Below are positions 1 to 6,872 of a DNA stretch of 17,782 nucleotides, piece after piece. The notes under the pieces are model-generated. The model had not been told where the DNA came from, searched no databases, and saw only the letters and a program-made list of their open reading frames with translations. The position numbers were made by a program, and so were the translations under genes. This DNA is from Deltaproteobacteria bacterium (lineage in GTDB: Bacteria; Desulfobacterota; Desulfomonilia; UBA1062), in assembly GCA_016934135.1 (NCBI GenBank), contig JAFGTK010000079.1, positions 1 to 17,782 on the forward strand. Reading direction: 5' to 3'. Every line of letters starts with the position of its first letter. The first letter of the stretch is position 1.

Positions 1-189
1 ACCTATGCATTCCTTGTCCCTTTGTGCGCCATAATCCTTGCACTTCTTATCACCAGTTTTCTCGATCTGAATGTAACCCTTCAGGCCTTAAGCGCTGCCG
101 TCTCATTTCTCGCAAGCCTGATTCTGGTAAGGAAACTGGGGAAAAGGATTGATAATCCCAGGATAATCGAGGTCATCCATGAAGGATGA
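1..189 (+). CDS. C-terminal end of a small membrane protein (NfeD-like?)
   Basis: An open frame runs in from the left edge and stops at TGA 187-189. The 62 visible residues contain two hydrophobic segments (about residues 3-20 and 25-43) separated by a short loop containing SFLDLN, followed by a basic tail (VRKLGKRIDNP). This hairpin plus basic tail resembles the membrane part of NfeD-type proteins, but no soluble OB domain follows and the N-terminus is outside the window, so the family is a guess. Its last 11 bp overlap the smpB start, which suggests co-transcription and translational coupling. What is certain is only that it is the end of an integral membrane protein. Confidence 0.6.
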   Translation, partial: TYAFLVPLCAIILALLITSFLDLNVTLQALSAAVSFLASLILVRKLGKRIDNPRIIEVIHEG

Positions 190-646
190 GACAAAAAGGA
201 TGCTTTGTCTCAATAAAAAAGCCCGGCATTCCTATGATATACTGGAAACCGTAGAGGCCGGCATTGTTCTTGGAGGCCCTGAAGTGAAATCTCTTCGGGG
301 TGGTGGAGGCAACATAAAAGACAGCTTTGCCCAGATAAAAAATGCGCAGGTATATATCAACAATCTTCATATAAGTCCCTATATACAGGCAAATATCTTT
401 AACTACGAACCTACCAGGCAGAGGAAGCTGCTGCTTCACAAAAGAGAAATATTGAAACTTTCCTCAAAGGTAAAAGAAAAAGGACTGACACTGATACCTC
501 TGAGTCTCTACCTGAAAGGGAATATTGTCAAGGTAGAGCTTGGGCTGGCAAAGGGCAAACACACTCATGACAAGAAAGATGCCATAAAAGAACGGGATGT
601 TAAGAGAGAAATGGCACGAGAGGCAAAGACGTGGAAGAAAGGATAG
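179..646 (+). CDS. smpB: SsrA-binding protein SmpB
   Basis: SmpB binds tmRNA and delivers it to stalled ribosomes for trans-translation in the cytoplasm. The 155-residue length is normal for the family. Family hallmarks are visible: NKKARHSYDILE near the N-terminus, the GPEVKSLR segment at about 53-60, a central IKDSFAQI stretch, the RQRKLLLHKREI block, GLTLIPLSLYLKGN, and VELGLAKGKHTHDKK. The C-terminal tail is Lys/Arg-rich (KERDVKREMAREAKTWKKG), as expected for the part that inserts into the mRNA channel. It overlaps the preceding membrane gene by 11 bp and the tldD start by 16 bp, so the three genes are probably read from one transcript. No ssrA gene is visible in the window. Confidence 0.97.
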   Translation: MKDETKRMLCLNKKARHSYDILETVEAGIVLGGPEVKSLRGGGGNIKDSFAQIKNAQVYINNLHISPYIQANIFNYEPTRQRKLLLHKREILKLSSKVKEKGLTLIPLSLYLKGNIVKVELGLAKGKHTHDKKDAIKERDVKREMAREAKTWKKG

Positions 647-2019
647 CCGGGATCGACATCGAAAGACTTCTCAAGAAGGCACTTTTTCATGGAGGAGACT
701 TCTCCGAACTGTACATCGAAAACAAAAAAGGAACCTCTATCGTTTCTGAGGCCAGAAAGATAGAAAAATTCATCAGCAGCGAAGAATTCGGTGTGGGGCT
801 GAGGGTGGTAATCGATGACCGCTCAGCCTATGCTTATACAAATGATCTATCGAGTCTGGACGAACTTGCTTCAACTGTGGCATCAGCGATCAGATCAGGG
901 GAGTTCAATTCGGATATCTCACTGGAGAAAAGGCCCGGCCGATCAATGGTGCGCTCCAGGATAAACCCTGCACAGGTTGATTCCGAAAAAAAGATCGCAA
1001 TGATAACCAGGGCGGAAGTAACTGCATGGAAACAGGATCCGTCCGTGGTCCAGGTAAAGGTGATGTATGGAGATGGCTCCAGGCATGTTCTTGTTGCAAA
1101 CTCAAACGGTTTTGCCAGCGAAGACAAAAGAGAGTCTCTCATCTTTGTTGTCCAGGGTGTTGTAGCAAAGGATTCACTCATGGAGACAGGATATGAACCC
1201 GTAGGGGGTGCACGCGGATTTGAACTGCTCGAGGAGATATCACCGGAAGAGATCGCTCTGCTCGCTATGAGCAGGGCGCTTAAGACCCTTCATGCGAGGA
1301 AAGCGCCCGCAGGGACCATGCCTGTAATACTTTCCAGTGATGCCGGAGGCACGATGGTGCATGAGGCCATAGGTCACGGGCTCGAAGCTGACCTGGCAGG
1401 TGAAGGACTCTCTGTTTACTCAGGACAGATAGGCAATCTGGTTGCCTCTTCAGCGATCACAGTCATTGATGACGGCACTATCGAAGGGCTGCGGGGAAGT
1501 ATGGGGTATGATGACGAGGGCAACCCTACAATGAGAACGATCCTTGTAGACAAAGGTGTGCTGAAGACATACCTGACCGATTTCATGACGGCAAGAAAGT
1601 TCAACCTGCCGTTGAGCGGTAATGGAAGACGGGAATCATACCGGCACAGACCCATACCGCGTATGACAAACACCCTGATTCATCCAGGAGAAATGGAACC
1701 TGCCGAGATCATTGCAAAGGTGGACAAAGGAATATTCGTAAAAAAGATGGGTGGCGGACAGGTAAATACAGTTACCGGTGATTTTGTTTTCAGTGTTGCC
1801 GAAGGCTATCTTATAGAACAAGGAGAGGTGGGAGAACCCATCAGAGGAGCAACCCTGATCGGCAACGGCCCGAAGATTCTCAAATCAATCGATCATGTGG
1901 GAAACGATCTCGGGTATGGAATCGGTACGTGCGGAAAAGACGGCCAAGGCTCGCCTGTGGCCGATGCACAGCCCACACTTCTTATCCCTGAGATTACAAT
2001 AGGCGGACAGATCGGATAG
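631..2019 (+). CDS. tldD: TldD-family metalloprotease
   Basis: This is a TldD/PmbA (TldD/TldE) family zinc metalloprotease. In E. coli the TldD/TldE pair is a heterodimer that degrades unfolded peptides and processes microcins. The 462 residues include the HExxxH zinc motif HEAIGH at 244-249, preceded by the glycine-rich SSDAGGTMV. A Cys within GTCGKDGQGSP (Cys434) fits the third zinc ligand of TldD, so this looks like the active TldD type and not the metal-free TldE type. The start is GTG at 631, inside the end of smpB, with GAGAGG about 7 nt upstream. The partner gene tldE/pmbA is not in the window. A repeat-bearing spacer separates it from sppA. Confidence 0.93.
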   Translation: MEERIAGIDIERLLKKALFHGGDFSELYIENKKGTSIVSEARKIEKFISSEEFGVGLRVVIDDRSAYAYTNDLSSLDELASTVASAIRSGEFNSDISLEKRPGRSMVRSRINPAQVDSEKKIAMITRAEVTAWKQDPSVVQVKVMYGDGSRHVLVANSNGFASEDKRESLIFVVQGVVAKDSLMETGYEPVGGARGFELLEEISPEEIALLAMSRALKTLHARKAPAGTMPVILSSDAGGTMVHEAIGHGLEADLAGEGLSVYSGQIGNLVASSAITVIDDGTIEGLRGSMGYDDEGNPTMRTILVDKGVLKTYLTDFMTARKFNLPLSGNGRRESYRHRPIPRMTNTLIHPGEMEPAEIIAKVDKGIFVKKMGGGQVNTVTGDFVFSVAEGYLIEQGEVGEPIRGATLIGNGPKILKSIDHVGNDLGYGIGTCGKDGQGSPVADAQPTLLIPEITIGGQIG

Positions 2020-2023
2020 ACAC

Positions 2024-2065
2024 AGGGTATAAGATGCAGGGTGTACGGTTAAGGGTATAACAAAA
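2024..2065 (+). repeat. Degenerate 14-bp (2 x 7) tandem repeat in tldD-sppA spacer
   Basis: Three consecutive 14-bp units begin AGGGTATAA (2024), AGGGTGTAC (2038) and AGGGTATAA (2052). The period is exactly 14 bp, a multiple of the 7-bp period seen in the next spacer. The units are degenerate after the first nine bases. They lie just after the tldD stop. Confidence 0.6.
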
Positions 2066-2091
2066 GGATTGGGATCAGAAGGGGACTCAAC

Positions 2092-2148
2092 GTGATGGAT
2101 GACCCAAGCTCTTCAAACTACTCAAGAAAAAGGGGGGTAAATTCATGA
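2092..2148 (+). other. Possible 18-codon leader ORF coupled to sppA
   Basis: A GTG (2092), followed directly by an ATG (2095), opens a frame of 18 codons that ends at TGA 2146-2148. That stop overlaps the sppA start ATG (2145-2147) in an ATGA arrangement. AAGGGG lies about 7 nt before the GTG. The encoded peptide (MMDDPSSSNYSRKRGVNS) has no recognisable features. It could be a coupling leader peptide or chance, and at this length coding potential cannot be judged. Confidence 0.2.
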
Positions 2149-3023
2149 ACAGACATATGATTGGATGGCTCTTGGTACTGCTGGGAGTGCTTTTATGCCA
2201 GGGATGTGCATTTATTTCCGTTGACCTGGCCAACCTCATGCAGATTCAACCGTTTGAAGAACGGGTTTTACAGCCAGGCACAAAAGATAAGGTACTTGTA
2301 ATCGAAATACTGGGAATCATCAGGACAACAGCAGGCAGAGATGTCTTTAACTCTAAACAGGGAACCCTGGAACGGATTGACTCTGTCATTGAAAAGGCTG
2401 AAAAAGACAAGAACATAAAAGGAATAATCCTGAAGATCGACTCACCAGGAGGCGGGTATACTGCATCGGATCTGGTGTTCAGAAAAATCGAGAGCTACAA
2501 GAACACTCGTGAGATCCCTGTTGTTGCCTGCATAACAGATTCCGGAACATCAGGGGCATATATGGTCGCGCTTTCTGCAGATCATATCGTTGCACTTCCC
2601 TCTGCTGTTGTGGGCAATGTAGGAGTAATCCTTCCATCAATAAGCCTCGAAGGTCTCATGGACAAGCTGGGCATAGACAACCAGACCATTAAGTCGGGAA
2701 AATTCAAGGACACAGGCAATCCGCTTCGAGACATGAGTGAGGAAGACAAGGGTATCCTTACGGATATTGTGATGGAATTTCAGCACAACTTCCTGCAGAG
2801 GGTAACTGAGAAAAGACCGGTAACAGAGGAAGACCTTGCCATTATAAGCGATGGAAGGGTTATGACCTCAACAGTGGGTATGAAATACCATGTCATAGAC
2901 GAAGTGGGCTATTTCGAAGAAGCCCTTGCCAAGATGGAAACGCTTGCAGGGTTAGAAAAACCTACCGTAATTATCTATAGAAGAGAAGGAGAGAACAAAG
3001 GCGGATTCTACTCCTGGCCGTGA
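2145..3023 (+). CDS. sppA: Signal peptide peptidase SppA, lipoprotein-like
   Basis: This is a short-form SppA (S49 family) serine protease, which cleaves remnant signal peptides in or at the inner membrane using a Ser-Lys dyad. The 292 residues begin with a hydrophobic segment (about 6-17) and LLCQGC, a near-lipobox that would make Cys21 the acylation site, although Cys at -3 is unusual. Catalytic features are visible: LKIDSPGGG at 96-104, Ser136 in DSGTSGAYM, and the SGKFKD motif, where Lys188 is the likely dyad lysine by comparison with Bacillus SppA. The length matches the single-domain form and is about half of E. coli SppA. A strong AGGGGGG Shine-Dalgarno precedes the ATG at 2145. Spacers with heptad repeats flank it on both sides, so it may be a single-gene unit. 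Confidence 0.9.
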   Translation: MNRHMIGWLLVLLGVLLCQGCAFISVDLANLMQIQPFEERVLQPGTKDKVLVIEILGIIRTTAGRDVFNSKQGTLERIDSVIEKAEKDKNIKGIILKIDSPGGGYTASDLVFRKIESYKNTREIPVVACITDSGTSGAYMVALSADHIVALPSAVVGNVGVILPSISLEGLMDKLGIDNQTIKSGKFKDTGNPLRDMSEEDKGILTDIVMEFQHNFLQRVTEKRPVTEEDLAIISDGRVMTSTVGMKYHVIDEVGYFEEALAKMETLAGLEKPTVIIYRREGENKGGFYSWP

Positions 3024-3034
3024 TTGATAAAACC

Positions 3035-3093
3035 AGGCACTGGGCGTTAGGCACCAGGTAAAGCATTTCGAATTGCGAATTGCGGATTTCGAA
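3035..3093 (+). repeat. Two blocks of degenerate 7-bp tandem repeats
   Basis: The spacer after sppA holds two heptad blocks. Block one reads AGGCACT (3035), GGGCGTT (3042), AGGCACC (3049), AGGTAAA (3056). After 3 bp, block two reads TTTCGAA (3066), TTGCGAA (3073), TTGCGGA (3080), TTTCGAA (3087). The 7-bp register is exact within each block. Together with the 14-bp units before sppA, this suggests a family of short tandem heptads placed in spacers of this genome. Confidence 0.7.
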
Positions 3094-3125
3094 AACAAAT
3101 AAAGCTTTAGCTTTGATAAAACACA

Positions 3126-3632
3126 ATGGATAAAAATTCAAGGATCACCAAGATTGCGCTCTTTATTGCCATGGCTGTTGCATTGCACTGGATCGAATCA
3201 TTTATCCCCAGGCCGGCACCGTTCCTGAGGTTCGGACTCGCTAATATCATAACACTGACTACGCTTTATACGTTCGGAGGTGTTTGGGCGCTTTTTGTGG
3301 TGACCAGCAGAGTAATCATCGCCTCAGCGCTTGCCGGAGGCATATTCGCCCCGACGTTCTTTTTTTCTCTGAGCGGAGGGATCGTTGCAGGAATCATAAT
3401 GTGGCAGATGCCAAAGGGCACCTTTTCCCCCATAGGAGTAAGCGTTGCAGGTGCAGTCGGTCATATGGCCTGCCAGTTGCTGCTTGCGGGCATTATGATC
3501 AAGCATTTTTCTCTAATTCATGTTCTACCGTTCTTTATCCTTGTATCAATCATTACCGGAATGATAAACGGATATTGTGCACAGGTTCTGCTGGATGTCA
3601 TGCAGGGCCAAAAACGACTGACAGCGCTTTGA
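3126..3632 (+). CDS. Gx transporter / heptaprenyl diphosphate synthase component I-like membrane protein
   Basis: This 168-residue protein is mostly hydrophobic, with about five membrane segments. It has the signature of the family annotated as 'heptaprenyl diphosphate synthase component I' or 'Gx transporter': an N-terminal segment with ALHWIESFIPRP followed by FLRFGLANIITL, then a Gly-rich core (SALAGGIFAPTFFFSLSGG) and GAVGHMACQLLLAG. Members resemble substrate-binding (S) components of ECF transporters, and the synthase name is probably a historical misnomer. The usual partners (NusG-like domain II protein, ApbE, polyprenyl synthase) are not adjacent. No clear Shine-Dalgarno precedes ATG 3126; instead an AAAGC-TTTA-GCTTT inverted repeat sits at 3101-3114. 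The substrate is unknown. Confidence 0.8.
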   Translation: MDKNSRITKIALFIAMAVALHWIESFIPRPAPFLRFGLANIITLTTLYTFGGVWALFVVTSRVIIASALAGGIFAPTFFFSLSGGIVAGIIMWQMPKGTFSPIGVSVAGAVGHMACQLLLAGIMIKHFSLIHVLPFFILVSIITGMINGYCAQVLLDVMQGQKRLTAL

Positions 3633-3692
3633 TCGGTTGACTCAGCCGTGTTACGAAAGATTTGATGAAATGAGGCAAAGGATTTTTGAATA

Positions 3693-4991
3693 ATGATAGT
3701 TCCTACCGGTGATATGATCATTGAAAATAAAGGCCTGTTGAAGGCATACCTGGCATCATGCGTAGGCCTTGGTCTTTATGATACAAAGAATCAGTTTGGA
3801 GGAATCCTCCACATCCTTTTACCTGAACCGGTATGTGATATCCCTGATTCTCATGTTACATACTATGCGCGAACCGGCATACCGCTGTTCATAGAAGCCA
3901 TGAAGACCCGTGGCACCCGAATGGAAGACATGATCGCTTTTATCGCTGGCGGAGCCCTTGTAAATCCTCTCACTCCGCATGAAATGAACCTGAACATAGG
4001 GCATAAGACTCTTGAAATCACTCTGGCAGCCATGAAAAGATATGGCATACCAATTAAAATGCTGGAAGCGAGTGGCGTCAACCCATTCTGTATGATTTTG
4101 AACACGGATAAAGGTACATGCGTGATTGAACCGATCATAACCAGGACAGAAATAAAAAAAGTATCAGAAACACATATATCTCTTGAGCAGATAACTGCAA
4201 TTATAGACCAGCTGATTCCCGTGCCGCAGACAACCTTCAGCATCGCCCATATGCTCTCTGACGAAAATGTAAATATCACCTCCATAGCCAATGAGATTAA
4301 AAAGGACCAGGTGCTCAGTGCAACAGTTCTCAGGTTATGCAATTCATCTTATCTGGGTATATCGAGAAGGATCGCATCCATAGATCAGGCAATCGTTTAT
4401 CTAGGCAGTAAAACCCTTATTCAGATGGTCATCACAGCCCAGGCCGAGAAGATCTATCAAAGCAGTGAAAATGGCTATTCCCTGAGCAGAGGAGGGATGT
4501 ATCATCACGCCCTTGCCACTGCACGGTTGAGCGAAAGACTGGCCAAGATATGTGGTTACAATGAACCGGATATTGCATATACCGCAGGACTTCTCCATGA
4601 TATCGGCAAGGTGGTTCTGGATCAGTATATAGCCGATATTCAGCCAATGTTCTACCGTTTGATACACGATAAGAATGAGGACTCGAGCATGCTTGAAAGA
4701 TCGATATTCGGCATCGATCATTGCCATGCCGGTCTTGTCCTTACAGAGAGATGGAACCTTCCGGACATCATCAAGGATGCCATCCTTTTCCATCACAGCC
4801 CGGCATCTGCAAAAGACAACAAGAATCTGGTCAACCTGGTGTACCTTGCTGATGTATTTACCGACAAATTCCTCTCAGGCCTTGAGATCGAGAAGACCAG
4901 CAGCGCCGGCATGAAGGAAAGCATGCATCTGCTCCGCCTGAAGCCGCAGCAGATTTATGAACAACTCAGCGTAATAGCAGATGTCTTCTAA
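3693..4991 (+). CDS. CheD-like deamidase domain fused to HDOD domain
   Basis: Two signalling domains lie in one 432-residue chain. Residues about 1-148 match CheD, the glutamine deamidase of chemoreceptors: the LASCVGLGLYD motif with candidate nucleophile Cys23, FGGILHILLP with His40 (17 residues later, the spacing of the CheD catalytic pair), FIAGGALV and NLNIGHKTLE. The usual LGSC glycine is Ala21, and the position of the conserved catalytic Thr (six before Cys) is Lys17. Residues about 172-375 form an HDOD domain, with DQVLSATVLRLCNSSYLG and LHDIGK (His302-Asp303), plus His271/272, His343/345 and His367/368 in the places expected for HD metal ligands. The start at ATG 3693 places CheD at the normal N-terminus, with AAAGGA about 10 nt upstream. 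There are no chemotaxis genes nearby. It ends convergently, overlapping the neighbouring stop by 4 bp. Confidence 0.85.
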   Translation: MIVPTGDMIIENKGLLKAYLASCVGLGLYDTKNQFGGILHILLPEPVCDIPDSHVTYYARTGIPLFIEAMKTRGTRMEDMIAFIAGGALVNPLTPHEMNLNIGHKTLEITLAAMKRYGIPIKMLEASGVNPFCMILNTDKGTCVIEPIITRTEIKKVSETHISLEQITAIIDQLIPVPQTTFSIAHMLSDENVNITSIANEIKKDQVLSATVLRLCNSSYLGISRRIASIDQAIVYLGSKTLIQMVITAQAEKIYQSSENGYSLSRGGMYHHALATARLSERLAKICGYNEPDIAYTAGLLHDIGKVVLDQYIADIQPMFYRLIHDKNEDSSMLERSIFGIDHCHAGLVLTERWNLPDIIKDAILFHHSPASAKDNKNLVNLVYLADVFTDKFLSGLEIEKTSSAGMKESMHLLRLKPQQIYEQLSVIADVF

Positions 4992-5257
4992 CCGCTGTTT
5001 CCCCTGGCCTTCCGTGCAAGTTCAATGATCTGCAGAAGCTTGGGTTTCGGCGGAGAAACAATCATTCCGATCTCTTCTTCAGAATATATTTCTCGCAGGT
5101 ACGAGTGGACATCGAAACGTTCATGCCAGCAGTCGAGAATCTTTCTGCACGGCATTTCCCCTACACTGTCTCTGCAATAATGAAAAGGAACCGGATGCCC
5201 CAGCATGGGGCATCTGGCTGTCAGATCATCGTATTTTGAAGAACCTTTTTTTACCAT
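4988..5257 (-). CDS. Small Cys/His-rich protein of unknown function
   Basis: This 89-residue protein has four cysteines in its first half (Cys16, 28, 37, 43) with nearby His21, His26 and His45, in the pattern CPMLGHPVPFHYC ... PCRKILDCWHERFDV. The C-terminal half is helical and basic (PKLLQIIELARKARGN). The Cys/His arrangement could bind Zn or an Fe-S cluster, which is inference. Similar short CPxLG...YCR...PCxxIxDCW proteins occur, as far as I recall, in sulfate- and metal-reducing bacteria, but I know of no assigned function. The start ATG (5257) lies inside the last codons of trpB2 (AAATGGTAA), overlapping by 7 bp, so translation is probably coupled to tryptophan synthase. Its TAG stop overlaps the stop of the convergent CheD-HDOD gene. 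Confidence 0.75.
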   Translation of the reverse strand: MVKKGSSKYDDLTARCPMLGHPVPFHYCRDSVGEMPCRKILDCWHERFDVHSYLREIYSEEEIGMIVSPPKPKLLQIIELARKARGNSG

Positions 5258-6639
5258 TTTCCAGTCTTAACCATGGGTGCCTTGGGAAGTCCTGCAATTG
5301 ATTTGAGTGATTCCTGCAGATCTTCCTCCGGTAACGGATAGTCTATAAGCTTTCCATTCATAAAGTTTTCATAGCCGGAGAGATCCATAAGCCCGTGGCC
5401 GCTCCAGTTAAAGAGGATAACCTTTTCCTTCCCCTCTTCCTTGGCCTTCTTTGCTTCTCCAATAACCGCAGCTATGGCATGCGAAGTCTCCGGAGCAGGG
5501 ATATATCCTTCGGTCTTTGCCCACAACAGGGCACTTTCATAGCAATGAAGCTGATCAAAGGCTCTTGGGGTAAGCAGTCCTTCCACAACAGCCTGACTCA
5601 CAAGCGGAGCCATTCCGTGATATCTCAACCCGCCGGCATGAATCGGGGGTGATACAAATTCATGCCCAAGGCTATGCATTGGCAGAAGCGGCGTCATCTT
5701 TGCAACATCGCCATGATCATAGGCAAATGGAGCCCGAGTCAATGTAGGGCACGACGTAGGTTCAACCGGTATGATCTCTATCTGTGCACCATTTATCTTA
5801 TCAGAAACAAAGGGGAAAGCCAGACCTGCGAAATTACTGCCCCCTCCGGCACATCCAATGACCACATCCACCTTTTTCTCGCCGACCTTGGCCAGCTGTT
5901 TTTTCGCCTCCAGCCCGATGATGGACTGATGAAGCATCACATGGTTGAGAACACTCCCGAGGGAATACCGGGTCTTTCCGGTTGGATCGGAGACTGCATC
6001 TTCTATTGCCTCGCTTATTGCGATCCCGAGGCTTCCAGGTGTGTCCGGATGCTTGGCCAGAATATCCCTTCCGGCCTGGGTATTCGTGCTCGGACTGGCG
6101 AGACATTCGGCACCCCAGACATTCATCATGAGTTTCCGAAACGGCTTCTGGTCAAAGCTGATCCTCACCATGTATACCTTGCACTCCAGCCCCAGGATGG
6201 CGCAGGCAAATGCCAGTGCGCTGCCCCATTGTCCCGCACCGGTCTCGGTTGTGATGCGTTTGATACCGAATTCCTTGTTGTACCATGCCTGTGCAACAGC
6301 AGTATTCGGTTTATGGCTCCCTGGAGGTGAAACCCCTTCGTCCTTATAATATATCCTGGCAGGAGTCCCCAGGGCCTTCTCAAGATATACAGCCCTTCTC
6401 AATGGAGAAGGTCTCCACCGGTACAGGATCTCCAGTATTCCTTCAGGTATATCGATCCATCTCTGTTGAGACACTTCCTGCTCAATGAGATTCATGGGAA
6501 ATACCGGGGCAAGATCGTCGGGACCGATAGGGTTACCATCCGGACCGAGGGGCGGCTGCAGGGGAGAAGGAAGATCAGCTGCAAGATTATACCACTGACG
6601 CGGTATCTCGTCCTCATTCAACAATATCTTTACTGCCAT
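5251..6639 (-). CDS. trpB: TrpB2-type tryptophan synthase beta chain
   Basis: This is a PLP enzyme that condenses indole (or indole from indoleglycerol phosphate) with L-serine to give tryptophan. At 462 residues it is longer than classical TrpB (about 400) and has the TrpB2 hallmarks: a long N-terminal extension (IPRQWYNLAADLP), then RWRPSPLRRA and GVSPPGSHKPNTAVAQ with the PLP lysine at Lys110. ETGAGQWGSALA follows at about 132-143, with the phosphate-binding GCAGGGSNFAG further on. No trpA or other trp gene is adjacent, which is common for TrpB2. A strong GGAGG lies 7 nt before ATG 6639. It appears to be transcribed with the 89-residue Cys/His gene from its own promoter in the 233-bp spacer upstream. 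TrpB2 enzymes may work with a separately encoded TrpA or salvage free indole. Confidence 0.93.
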   Translation of the reverse strand: MAVKILLNEDEIPRQWYNLAADLPSPLQPPLGPDGNPIGPDDLAPVFPMNLIEQEVSQQRWIDIPEGILEILYRWRPSPLRRAVYLEKALGTPARIYYKDEGVSPPGSHKPNTAVAQAWYNKEFGIKRITTETGAGQWGSALAFACAILGLECKVYMVRISFDQKPFRKLMMNVWGAECLASPSTNTQAGRDILAKHPDTPGSLGIAISEAIEDAVSDPTGKTRYSLGSVLNHVMLHQSIIGLEAKKQLAKVGEKKVDVVIGCAGGGSNFAGLAFPFVSDKINGAQIEIIPVEPTSCPTLTRAPFAYDHGDVAKMTPLLPMHSLGHEFVSPPIHAGGLRYHGMAPLVSQAVVEGLLTPRAFDQLHCYESALLWAKTEGYIPAPETSHAIAAVIGEAKKAKEEGKEKVILFNWSGHGLMDLSGYENFMNGKLIDYPLPEEDLQESLKSIAGLPKAPMVKTGKW

Positions 6640-6818
6640 ATGAAACCTCCTTTTTTCTCAAGATAAATGTCTTTAATTAATATTACGACGAAAAGACGTA
6701 TCATTGTGGAAAACCAGGAATACCCAAAAGAATAAAATGAACGCTTCTGCCGTTATCGTGCTGATGTAATGCGTCACACAATAAGCAATCTCTCCTTTCA
6801 ACTGATGCCACTTAATAC

Positions 6819-6858
6819 TGTTTCTGTTTATAGAAACATATGTATGTAAGTATGTCAA
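6819..6858 (-). promoter_or_regulatory. Candidate trpB2 promoter with overlapping inverted repeat
   Basis: Read on the - strand, a perfect TTGACA (6853-6858) lies about 50 bp before the middle of the 233-bp spacer between der and trpB2. A weak -10 (TTCTAT at 6830-6835, 17-bp spacing) follows. The -10 is covered by a perfect 7-bp inverted repeat, TGTTTCT-N6-AGAAACA (6819-6838), an operator-like arrangement. A leader of about 190 nt would precede trpB2. No TrpR box, T-box or terminator hairpin was recognised in that leader. It contains only an aromatic-rich short frame and the strong Shine-Dalgarno. Confidence 0.35.
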
Positions 6859-6872
6859 GCAAAAACCTTTCT

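Noticed and set aside
5662..6330. 222-residue open frame on the + strand
   Set aside because: It lies antisense within trpB2, whose family motifs are unambiguous. The product shows no known domain and no ribosome site.
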